From contig NC_003284.9 in assembly GCF_000002985.6 (NCBI RefSeq), positions 3,844,001-3,908,000 of the forward strand: DNA of 64,000 bases. The letters are read 5' to 3'. The stretch's first letter is position 1; each line of letters begins with the position of its first letter. The stretch is from Caenorhabditis elegans. Taxonomy: Eukaryota > Nematoda > Chromadorea > Rhabditida > Rhabditidae. Of this stretch, positions 1 through 12,200 are shown piece by piece. The notes under the pieces were generated by a model, which saw only the letters and a program-made list of their open reading frames with translations, was not told the origin of the DNA and made no database searches. The position numbers and the translations under genes are program-made.

Positions 1-218
1 TAGAACAGTCAACCGGAATGGGGGGAAAATGAGAAATTATGTGTGCAATCGAAAATGTTATGCTTGAATTTTGAAGAAAGAATGCAGAGATTTGAAAAAA
101 AAACTGCTTGAACTGCTTTGAACGCTCTTGATTACCGTAATGACGCAAAATGTTGAGGTAATGAATAAGGAAAATGTGGACAGAGAGTGAACTTGAGAGT
201 GAACAAGTGAACTGGAGT

Positions 219-3200
219 TTATAGATCCGAGCAGCCGTCATTGGATGGTGCATCTGGGCTTCCGGATGTTCCGTCACCTGTAGACAATTAATTTTATATG
301 TGAGCTTGATGAAATTTTCAACTCACTGTCATCATTGCTGGCTTGACAAGAAGCTAACCTAGCGGCTTCTTGAATTTGCTCCAGCGCACTCATCTGAAAT
401 ACATAATGAGTAAAATAGTAAAATTCAATTGACTTACAGATGAAAAATGCGGGAAGACAGGACTAACAGACGGTGTTACCATTTCTCCCTCAATTGGCTC
501 ATCGACTCTTCTCATCTTTTGACGACGATTACAGAACCATACCCTTACAACATCCCGGTCGAGCTCTAGAGAGTTTGCAATATCTGTCATCTTATCATGG
601 TCGGGACGTGGGTTCAGCGCAAAAAAAGTGTCCAGAGCATTTCGCTGATTCATATCCAAATTCGTCCTCTTTCTCCTTCGTTTTACATGCTGCTCTCTGC
701 TAAGAAGACTGCTAGCAGTAACAGAAGAGATTGAATTTGAGATTGATGTTTCGTGAATCTGAAATATAACGTTTTTTTTCTTTTTCAAGTGATTACTCTG
801 AAGTTCAGTGAACTCACATCAACGTGATGAATGGTGTGATGGTTGCCATTGTGAATTGTCTTTTTGTCAATGAGATCTGTGACAGTTGCACCACCTTCGA
901 TTGCCATCTCCACATCTGCTAGCCATTCCTTCAACAAAGGCCTCAGTTTGCACATGTTTTTGAATGACAGGTTCAGCGCTTCGAAACGTGAAATGGTTGT
1001 TTGTGAAAAGTCGGTGCCATATCGTTTCCCCAGCGCAACACCAACATCGCCTTGTGTGAAACCGAACTTTATCCTCTGTTTTTTGAACGTCTGTGCAAAT
1101 GCTTCCAGCTCATTCATATCAATCCGATCATCACCGCTCATGCTCGCCGCCTCAATTCTTGATGTATCATCAAATAATCGTCGCTTAGAAGCTTTCAACG
1201 TTTGTGACACTACTGGAGGCCGATTCTCAGCTTTTTTAGGCGTCAAGGAAGCCGTCGGTTGTGTGGGGGTGTTCATCAACGATTGGAGAAGAGTCGGACT
1301 AGGAGCAATCAGAGGTGAAGAAAGAAGTCCACTGTTTGAAGCACCTGAAATAACCCAATAGAATTTGATTTTCAAAATATGTTTCTTACCCAGACCATTT
1401 GCGCCAAGGAATCCTAAAGACGGTGTCATAATCGCTTGCAGTAATTTTTCAGGTGAATTGAACGCGTCAGTCGATGTGAAAAGTGGTGACAGTTGTGTAG
1501 TGATCGGAGTCAAAAGACCATTGCCATTTGTGGAAACTGGTGTGGGGTCAACTGTTTCTGGAAATAAAATATTAACACTTTATCGTGATCAAGATGAATT
1601 TTGGTAATATAGTTCAAAATGTGGTAATAATCTTGAAGGTTCTTACTTCCTTAAAACCTAAAGTTGTTGTTTTTGTTCGGCATCTTTATTTTAAAATTAG
1701 TCACTATGCGCAACAATATTTATTATTTAAAAATCTACTCTGCTAACATCCAATACGGAAATTTTCATAAGAAAAACGTTCCTCAAGTGAAAAAAACTGA
1801 ATCAAGTTAAAGTTTGACAAATTACAAATAATCCTATCTAGATTACTTCCTAAGTCTAGAAGTCTCCGTTGATATTGAGGTCTATGTCAGTTTTGCAGAC
1901 CATCAATTCAACGGACTAGTTAGAATATGAAAGGCTTACTACAGTGCGCCCAACTTCTATAGCGCCCCCCTATTTTTTCTCATTTCACCACCTTCTGACA
2001 TTTTTTACAAAAAACTGCTAATGCCATTTGATTCCAAATGTCGAAAAACCCCCTGTCCAAAATTTTCATCAAAAAATTCAATAGACTGAGGAGACTAGGT
2101 CAAAAAGTCTCTAAAACGACCGCCCAACTTCTATAGCGCCCCCTCGAATTTTTGATTTTTTCTAATAAAATCCCCTTTTTTTGGCTTTTTCTCAGAACAA
2201 CTTATTCATGACTTAAGTTCAAACTGATCCAGACATCTTGCAAATCAACTTTCAAAAGAAATTTATCCGTGGAAATTCGTAGGATCTCTAAAATTGTCCT
2301 GAAACGCCTAATTTTATGTTAGAGGGCGCTGCGCGGCGCCCAATACTTGAATCAGCACCAGAATCAACTAAGATGATCTACAACATCTATTTCATCGGTC
2401 TGAAATTTTTTTCACGTCTTACGTGTCATTTTGTGGCATACGAATGCTCAAGAAAACGTAGTGTTTATTATCAATTTTGTTCGAAATGCCACGAGGACCC
2501 CAGCTAACAAGAGATGAACGATCCAAGCTAGATGTGATGGCGAATCTTAATATTTCTACAAATGAAATGGCTCGCCAAATCAATCGCTCTCGTAAATGTG
2601 TCTACAACTACCTCAATAGTCCACTTTCTTATGGTCAAACCAAAAGAGCTCCCAGATGCAAAGTTTTATCGAGTCGTGAGGAACGCAACATTGTGAAGGC
2701 TGCATCGAACTCTTTCAAATCTGCCAATGATATTCGCAAGGAATTGAATCTTAATGTTTCTAAACAAACAGTCCTGAATATGCTCAGTCAAAATCCTTCC
2801 ATCGTGCGACAGAAAATGAAAAAGGCTCCATCAATGACGCCCGATCACATGCTCAAACGTTTAGATTTTGCAAAGGAAAATATGGGCACCGCATGGACAA
2901 AGGTATGGATCCAATTTAAAAAAAACAACATATTTACTTTGCAGATTGTGTTTTCCGATGAGAAGAAATTCAATTTGGATGGGCCGGACGGAAACAGATT
3001 TTACTGGAGAGATTTGAGAAAAGATCCAATGGTTTTTTCAAAAAGAAATTTCGGTGGTGGATCGGTGATGGTTTGGGCCGCTTTTTCGGAAAAGAAGAAG
3101 CTCCCCATCCAATTTACAAGTCATAAAATGACTGCTGTAGATTATCAGCAAGTCTTGGAAAAGGATTTAGTGAAGTTTTTGAGACACCCGTCGAAAAAAA

Positions 3201-6200
3201 ACTGGCAGTTCCAACAGGACAACGCCAGTATTCATTCAGCCAATTCAACTCGTGCCTTTCTCAGCAGCAAGAAAATTAAACTCCTTAAATAGCCAGCTTG
3301 TTCACCGGACCTCAATCCGATCGAAAATATGTGGGCTTCCCTCGTGAGACTCGTGTACGCTAATGGAAAACAGTATCCGAATGTTGCTGCTCTTAAAGTC
3401 GGAATTGAGGATTCATGGAACGCCATATCAGCTACAGAGATGCCAAGAATGGAGGTCCTACGAAATATTGAACTTTATCTAAGTTAATAAAATCTGTTGT
3501 GTTTTTTGATTTCTAGAGGATGGTGAATGCGCGAAGGCCAGTAGTGCTATCTCGTACTAGTAGTATAATAAAAATAAGAGTTGCAAACCTTTAAAAAAAT
3601 TTCAGACCGATGAAATAGATGTTGTAGATCATCTTAGTTGATTCTGGTGCTGATTCAAGTATTGGGCGCCGCAGCGCCCTCTAACATAAAATTAGGCGTT
3701 TCAGGACAATTTTAGAGATCCTACGAATTTCCACGGATAAATTTCTTTTGAAAATTGATTTGCAAGATGTCTGGATCAGTTTGAACTTAAGTCATGAATA
3801 AGTTGTTCTTAGAAAAAGCCAAAAAAAGGGGATTTTATTAGAAAAATCAAAAATTCGAGGGGGCGCTATAGAAGTTGGGCGGTCGTTTTAGAGACTTTTT
3901 GACCTAGTCTCCTCAGTCTATTGAATTTTTTGATGAAAATTTTGGACAGGGGGTTTTTCGACATTTGGAATCAAATGGCATTAGCAGTTTTTTGTAAAAA
4001 ATGTCAGAAGGTGGTGAAATGAGAAAAAATAGGGGGGCGCTATAGAAGTTGGGCGCACTGTAGTTAATATTGTTTATATACATCTATATAAGTAATTTTC
4101 TGAAAAAAATACCCTTAAAGCATTACCTGATTACACACGACTTTCCAAAAATTGTACTCACCTTTGAACGCCGCGAATTGCTGTTGCAAGAAATGCGAAT
4201 TAAGTGAGCCATTATGATTTCCTTGTAACATATCAGCAACTCTCCGTAATAAATCAGTACCCGCAAGGCCGGCTTGTTCCATGTCTTCGCCGTTTCCGTT
4301 TGAGAACACTTCAGCTGACGTGTTGCCTTCGTCTTCTCTGCAATAACGAACAGAAGTTCCAGGGACAGGCAGGCGCAAAGAATGGCGGCGGCGGGGGCTA
4401 GGAAGAAATACAAAAAGCGGGGCAAAAATAAAACTAATAATATTAAAATCATCTGTATCATGTGTGTATGCTAGTCAGACAACACGGGGCGCGCGATGTT
4501 CCTAATTTAATTAAAATTTTTGCTTTCATTGTTCTTCGATGTGGCTGCAGTTCAATTTGAACGCACAAAAAAAGCTACTCTGATACAGGAACATGTTTTC
4601 TTTTTTTTTGAAATTTCGTTAAAACAAATTCAATTTTACTAAGTTAGGCAGGAATTCAAAAAAGAATGTGGTGATCCATCGAAGAAAAAAGTGCATGTCG
4701 AAAGAATGATGAATGCAAACGAAAATCGGAAGTCTACTTCAGTTCACAGGTTTCATTGCTAATTTCTAAATCGACCTTATATTCATTGAACCATTTTTTT
4801 TCTCATCCAGAAAACGACTGTAACTAAAGACCAACTAGCAAAAGATATCATCACACATGCAGCCGCTGAAATATTCATATTTCAGTAGTTCGGAAATGCT
4901 TTTTGCATAATTTTAAGGAGGGTAACTGAGCAACAAGAACAAGATTTCTGAGATGTTGAAAAATTCAGGAATTTCTGAAACAAAATGAAAGGGTACCTGA
5001 CGTCAATAAAAGTTCTGAAGTTGGAAACTTTCAAAGATCAAGATCAACAATTATCTCTGTTAGTCTTGCATCTTTTTGACAACTTGTATATAAGTGACTT
5101 TGGATTTGAGAAAAATTGAGTTGTTGAATTTAAGCTGTCAAACTAAAATAGCTGGGAGCAAGATTAATAGGAGAGTATATTTAAAATAGTAAACATTATT
5201 GTTTCATTTTTAGGAGGAGTAGCGAGAATACGGTGAAAAAATGACTAAATATCACAGTAAAACTTTTCAAAAACCTTTCGAAATATTTTTTAAGTTTTTG
5301 CTCCTTTTTCGAAAATCTTTGACCAAAAAAATGTTCCTTGCAATTAATGGTCTAGTTATGTTTTAAATGTTAATAGTAAAACATTGCAAGTATCCAAAAA
5401 TGCGACAGTTCTATAGTTTTTTTCAAAAATGACAAAAACTCAGTAATTGCCGCTTTTTGACAGTCAATAAAAATTTCTCAACACATTTTTTTCGAAAAGT
5501 TTTACTATGATATTCGGTCATTTTGGCATGATATGCATGAATGTGAAAATATCCCCAAAGGCCATTTACCTATTGTTAAACGCTTTTCGAATTTGGCTTG
5601 TCAAGTCCGCGTAGCAGGGATAAATCGAAATACGGTATATGTTTCATGGTAAGAGTAATGCTCTTTCAAAGCACAAGACAAGAACGTATAAAAAGTTCTT
5701 TCTGATACCAGTTCCGGAAGAAAAAACCACAAAAAAACTGGAAAAAAGTCGCATCTCATTCCTTATGAATTTGAAAGTGCCGAACAATATGCGTAAGTTG
5801 CATTGACCGTCAACGATGTTGCGTTCATAGTGGATAGAGTGCATTATGATGCATTAAATTTTTTCGATATCGAATCGAATACCCCTGCGCGCACTTTTCG
5901 TCTCTAGGCATTCGCACGTAGACGAAAAAAAGTTGAGGACGAACCGTTGACAGACCGGTAAAATATTGAAAGTCAAAGTTATATAATGTAACAATCTGCG
6001 TTCCCTAACATGCAGCCAACCGTGACTACTGTAATAGTGCTCTACCATTTATTTCTCTACTTTTCAAGTTGAAAGTTGTGTGTGTACTGAAAATTCAACA
6101 AAAAAATTTAGATTACGCTGTGGCACCAACTAAGTAGGAGTGTGTAAAATAAATAAATTGAGTTGTAAAGACTAGCAAGTGTTGTTGACTTTTCAAACAG

Positions 6201-9200
6201 TGACCGGCGTCTTTTCTTCGAAACGACACTTCGACTTGTTGGCAGAATACTCATTTCCGAAAGGGAGTCAAGTCACGCAGGACAGGACACAACACAAAAA
6301 ACGAGGGAAGTGACAAATGGAATGCAACAAGCGTTTTTTTTCAAATTTTCCACTTTTTTCCTCTTCAAACTTTTCAAATGGTTCCTCTCGCCACAAAATA
6401 GCTGAAATGACCAATTATGAAGATGGAGGTGTCCAGTTGGGCGCACACCAATTCATCGACTTATTGTCGCCTTGTGTTGAGTACAATGCTCAGTGAGCAG
6501 CATTTATGCAACTTGCTATGAATTTCGCATTTTGCGCCAACTATTCATCCGCCATGCTTCTTGACACTTCTTTTTCCGGAGGCGAGTCTTTTCTCTCTTT
6601 TCACCCCTCAGCGCCACGACCAAATAATGTTTGAGGCCAGCCACACATTTTCATAATTGTCGGGTTTTTGATGAACTCGTCTCCCACTCTCCAACGTGTG
6701 TGTGACACTTTTACACCTAGACCTCAATTTGAAGAAATTATGAAAAAAGGAATTCGCATCCTACAAGTCAATCTCGACATAATTACTTTTTGGCACTACC
6801 TGAACAAATATGACGCATTTCGTTATAATAGTAAAATACAAAAAAAATGAGACAAGTGGAAAGGCCGCTGGAAAAAAAACCGCGAAAATGGAAAGAATCC
6901 ATGAATTCGGAATGGGTCTCGATTCAAAATGTATGGCATCTGATTTAGGAAAAAAAGGAAGACGAAGGAGGAGAAGAAAACGCATTCCGTCCCTTACGAT
7001 GCCATCGGAACCTCTAATTAGAAGAAGAAGTGAGGAAGATGAGGAAGAACATCACGACGACGACGAACAGTTGCAATGAAAACTACTATGGAAACAGAAT
7101 TGTCAGAGAGTTTAGAGGATTTGGACAAGACTGTGTGCGTGTGTTGTGGGAGATAGAGTGGGGGTCATGAATAAACCCTGAATAATTGCATTTATCCGAT
7201 TACCTAGAAACTAAAAAAAAATACATAACAAAAATTTCAGACGGTTTTATTCTGACTAGGTTAAATTTGAAGTTTTGATCTATCTATTTTTTATTTTCAC
7301 AGAAATCGGGTGACAAAACTGCCGCCTACTGCCTAAAAATGGAACGGTGGAAAAAAATTTGAGCGAAAGAGACATAACTAGTTTTTTATCTGATCTGGAC
7401 AGTTATTTTATTTTTTTTGTTGGATTATCGCCTCATTTATAAAATTTATAGGCGGGGTGTGAAACCATGAAACCCTGAAACCACGCACTTTTTTAGAAGT
7501 TGAAAATAGGAACACAGGAACACTTGGACAAAAATTCAGCGTTGCTTTTTTCCCATCTGAAGCAAATGAATTCTGCAATTCCGAAAAAAACCAGAACGAT
7601 GCTGGATCATTAGTATTTTGTGAACGAAAAAAGTGTTGTTGAGCAGCGTAGATTCGCAAGAACTGGAATATTCATTGGACTCCTTAAACCCTCTCGATTC
7701 GTTGTTATACCCGAATAGATTTGGGAAATTGTGAAAAGTGGTGGAATGAAAAATAACAAAGATGTGTGAGCCCGTCTATTTATTGGGTAAACTTCGAATG
7801 GCTCAAGAATGACCAATCTTTTCAGTGAAATTTTGCAACTTCCGAATTGAAATGCGGATGTATTATGATTATGATCGTCTAGCCCGATGACGACGCGTCA
7901 GGAATAAAAAACAAAGGAATAAAAGAAGGAAAAATTCTTTATGGCTGAAATAATTTCTCACTCGATTACTCGCCTTGCTCTTTATCGTCCTCTTTTTAAT
8001 CTACTTCACTACACACATCAGTGGGTGAAAAAAAATTATGTACAGCCGTTTAATTAGTGAGAGGTGCCCTATGTTGGGACGTTTTACTAACCATGTGTGT
8101 CTGTGTCAGTGCTCCTGCTTATTTAATTACCAGTTTGCAGGAAAAAAGAACAAGATTTTAGAAAAAAAAGATGGGAAATAAGACGATGAGCATGAAATAA
8201 AAACCTTTAGAAATTGCTTCTATGAAAGAATAAAAGTGCGAAATGCAAAGAGCAAATTGTTTTGGTAAAAATAACTTTTTGCTAAAAGTTTAATGTTTCT
8301 AAAAAATACTTTTGATTCCAAAACATCTTCTCAAAAAATATAAACATGTACATACAGTACAAAAACTATACAAAGTTCTAAAAACTATTGAACAAAATGT
8401 TCTGGTTCCCATGCCACGAACGAAATGTTTGCTTAGCCGCGTAATTTCGAAAGGACCTCTGAATATGCAAATGAGCAGCATCGAAAAAAACATATTTCCT
8501 TTAGATCATATTTCAAAAATTCCTAGAACTATTTGGCTATTTGAGAAAAAAACAAATAAGAATGTACAAAACCAACCTGATACAGTGCTCACTGAGATCA
8601 TTATTCGCTATTTGCCTGAGCGATGCCAGAATTGCATCCGTGGCATCTACCTGCATTGCTGGACATGTTACTTCTTCTGATGGCTGTTCAACTTTCTGAA
8701 AAGTAGTTAAAAATTGTTGAAACATTGGAAATGCGCAAAAATATTTTATTAAATTTTAAAGTGATCATCCGTGGGATTTTTGTTTTAAATATAAAAATGC
8801 TTCGTGAGAAAAAAATCAAAAGCCAAGATATAGGCGGTGCCTATTACTGATTAACTTGTCCCTAATGATATCTGAAATTTTGGACTTCTTAGAAATAACG
8901 TCAATGATGAAAAATTTTGGGCGACACAAAAAAATCTATAATAAGCCCCACAAGTTATGATAAGGAAAGCTGAGTAATCGTTAATCAGCAAAATAAGAAT
9001 TGGTGACCAAAAAGAATATGGAGTTGTAAGTGAAGCTGCATGAAATAAATCAGAAAAAAAGAAGAAATGGTTGGAGAAGAGGATGAGGGAATAGGGGTCA
9101 GCAAAAATGTGCACTTGTTTGGGTGAAAGAACTTTATTTTGCTGATTGGGTACTTCTTCTTTAGTGTTTTTTTTTTGGAAAGATAAACATATTTTTTGAA

Positions 9201-12200
9201 TAAGATAATTTTGCAAATAATATTTTTTTTTCATAAGTTGGGAGAGTTCGCTTACAATATCAGGAAGTTTTATCAATCAAGTTTTGCAATCCCGTGCACA
9301 TTTTAATTTTGCATGTATGGTTATTAAAATCATGCAAAATAGGGTTAACCAACTGATTTAGAATTTTAAGTAAGTGATTGCGCTCTTAGAAAATTTCAAT
9401 TTTCTGAAATTGTTGAATACCAGAGGATGTTAATCAAATACTTGGAAGCTTTAAATTCTGGGTTTCAGGGAGCTTTTACTTTAAACACCTCCGATTTCCA
9501 AGTTCAGAATGCAAGTGCAAACTTGGTTTTCAATAATTAAAATTAAAGGTCTTGAAATGAGTTTTCAAAATATTAAATTGAATTTAACTGAATTGAATTC
9601 AGGTTACCTAAAATAAGAAGTTCACTTTTTTTTCAAAAACTTCAATTTGTATACTTTTCAAAAACCTGAACCTGAAATTAGTTGTTTGCAGGATGTTGAT
9701 TAAAAGGGCTAAAATTGCTAAAGTTTGTGCACTTATCGACTGAAAATTTACCTAATTCAACACAAAAAACTCAACTGCCAAAGTATGCAGAGGTGAAATC
9801 GAATAAAAATTAATTTCCGGCCGCTGTGACGAAAAATTGCAAAATTGGAGAGCTTAGCCCTGTTTTCAGAAAAATTCCAGACGCGTCACTACGAAAATTC
9901 TCTATTTGGGACCATTTTGGGCAAGTTAGAGCAATTGTTCATACACACTTTATATCATTATTGACCACTGATCGTTATCAGAACCTTTTTATAATGAACA
10001 GCTGTGGTAGTCAAGGATCAGAGAGAGAAAGAGGGAAAAGGGGAGCAAGAGATATAGAAAAACAGACAAATGACCGGACCTGGGAAAATAGTGTTACAAA
10101 AAAAGGGAAAATGAAATCGAGAGGAGAGATGAGGAGGGGGTCGTTGCGAAAACAAAAGAGAAGTCGTTTGATGGTCCCAATGAGAAACAGAAACGACCTA
10201 CTACACTTGCAGCTTCTCACTTTTCAAATTCCCTCCCGCGTTTTTTTTTCGCCGCTGCTTTCCCCCGGCTTTTTCCCCGTTTTATGTATGCAACAAATGT
10301 TGCATCGGCAAACGGATGGAGTGGAATCTCTGCCCGAGTGGGTGCTACCAGTCGTCACAGAAAAAACATTGAGAAGGGGACCAAATGGGGGAAAAAAGAA
10401 GAAGAAGCGTTCCAAATGGGTGGACGGGCGTAGAATGGCACACGCCAAAAAATATTTCTCCTCTCGTTCCAGCTATGTATAAATCTGAGGCAATTGAAAA
10501 AAAAGAAACGAAAAACTAAGGGGAATAGAAATGGAACGATGTGAAAAACAAGCAAATCTGGAAGTGCTCGTCGAAAACTCGAGTCATTCAGTGGGGTCGT
10601 TTCTCTCATACCCATACACACGCGAAGCACGGACCGCCGGCGTTTTCGTTCCGTAAAGGAAGATCTCATCTTTTTGTCGTCGTCGTCGTCGACTCCATTT
10701 TCAGGACCAAAACGACGATGCTCATTACTTATTCAATTACTCAGCGACCGACGGGTCATGATACTTATTGAAAAATGCTGCAGCATGATTGGGTCAGCCA
10801 ACCTACTTTCTTTATTTCCAGAGGTCTCTAATTTTGAAAAAAAATTGAGGATGCTCAAAAATGTTCAGAGCTGCTGTAGTTTGATACAATTTCAATGTGA
10901 ATATAGAAGTTATGAAAATTAATTACAAAAGTAAAGGAAAAAAGAACTGAAAATACATTCAAAAATTTTGTTTTTTAATTAAAAAAAAATGATAAAATGA
11001 CCTGACTGAACCTTAATCCAAAATTAAAATACTACGAAACAAAAAATTTTTACAGCGTGGGAAAAGTTGGAAAACGTGAGAAGAAAAGGCTTGAAATTTA
11101 ACAAATTTTAGTAATTAGAAAATACACTTTTGTGCTAAAAAGGTATGTATAAAAAGTGAAGCAGTTTATATACAGTGGCAGTCGCTGAAAATAGTTAGCG
11201 ACCGTCATCTCAATACTGTTTTTTCCAAATATCTTTTCGGTCAAAAATGATAAGGAATATCTAGTTGAATCAATTTCTAAAGTTATTTTTACGATATTTT
11301 TTTAGTTATTTCTTTATGAAACGGTCATGAAAATAGACATTAAAAGTTCTAATAAATAAAATTTAGAACATTTATTCAAAAATGTTAATCTTACTGTTTC
11401 GAGCCCTTTCTTAAAATTAACTATGCAGAATTTCTAGATACAGAAGAGTAAAATAAAATAATATGTACACATTAACAATAACAGTAAAAATCTATGTTAA
11501 AAAATAAATTAAAAAAATACTTTTTAAATAAGACGATGGTTTAAATTTTTATCCATATTTGAAAATGTAATTTTTGAGACAGGCAACAAACTGGTTCGTT
11601 TGGAATTTTGCACTAAAAACTAAAAATTGTTTTTTCCCTAATAAGATGATTAAAGATAAAAAATAGGATCATGCCCAGAACAGTAAATTAACAGTTTAAA
11701 TTAAAATTTTTATCTTGACGAATCACTAAATTTCCCAAGATTTCGCCTAAAAAAAGGACCAATATGAAAAGTTGAAAACACAGAACGACGCGGCTCGGCT
11801 TTCTCCTCTGCCTACTTTTAGTTTTGTCCTACATCATAAACAAGGGCCAACTCCCGAATCTGCTTATCTCGATACCCGCATCTCTTTTCCTTTTTAGCCA
11901 CCCCTTTATTGCATTATCCCACACTTTCATTGCACTGCTTCATCTTGAGAAAGCAAATGGATGCGATGGGCTGGGATGGCCGAGTTGAATTGGAAAGGTC
12001 TGATTTTGGGTCCGATGAGAGTGGAAAAACATTACTGACTAATTTAGATGTGTGGTATTTTATAACTATTTTCATAGCTTTTTTAATCATTTTAGTATAT
12101 ATAAAGTTTTATGAAACAGCTTAAATTTTTTTTTTCACTGATTGCAAATAAAAACGTATTTGAGAAAAAAGGTAACTTTAAAAGCCAATTGGAAAGCAGT

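Larger units (their letters stand above)
1940..4062 (+). mobile_element. Tc3-type Tc1/mariner transposon in a ceh-18 intron
   Basis: The element is bounded by TA dinucleotides at 1940-1941 and 4061-4062, the target duplication of the Tc1/mariner superfamily. Its ends read CAGTGCGCCC and GGGCGCACTG. It is about 2.1 kb with inverted repeats of about 470 bp, the long-repeat layout of C. elegans Tc3 (about 2.3 kb with about 460-bp repeats). Each repeat holds two copies of a motif of about 23 bp (CGCCCAACTTCTATAGCGCC core), one at the terminus and one about 174 bp inward, like the two transposase sites in Tc3 ends. The single gene inside is a Tc3A-like transposase on the plus strand, opposite to ceh-18. 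The ends differ from the canonical Tc3 terminus as I remember it, so this is probably a Tc3 relative, not Tc3 itself. Confidence 0.93.

Noticed and set aside
6810-7079. 89-codon plus-strand ORF with Arg- and Asp/Glu-rich runs
   Set aside because: Low-complexity purine repeats explain the composition; no splice sites or conserved motif seen.
9826-10482. 218-codon plus-strand ORF in a ceh-18 intron
   Set aside because: It is kept open by GA-rich low-complexity DNA. The product is Arg/Lys/Ser-rich without domains, start context or splice sites, and a minus-strand frame overlaps it.
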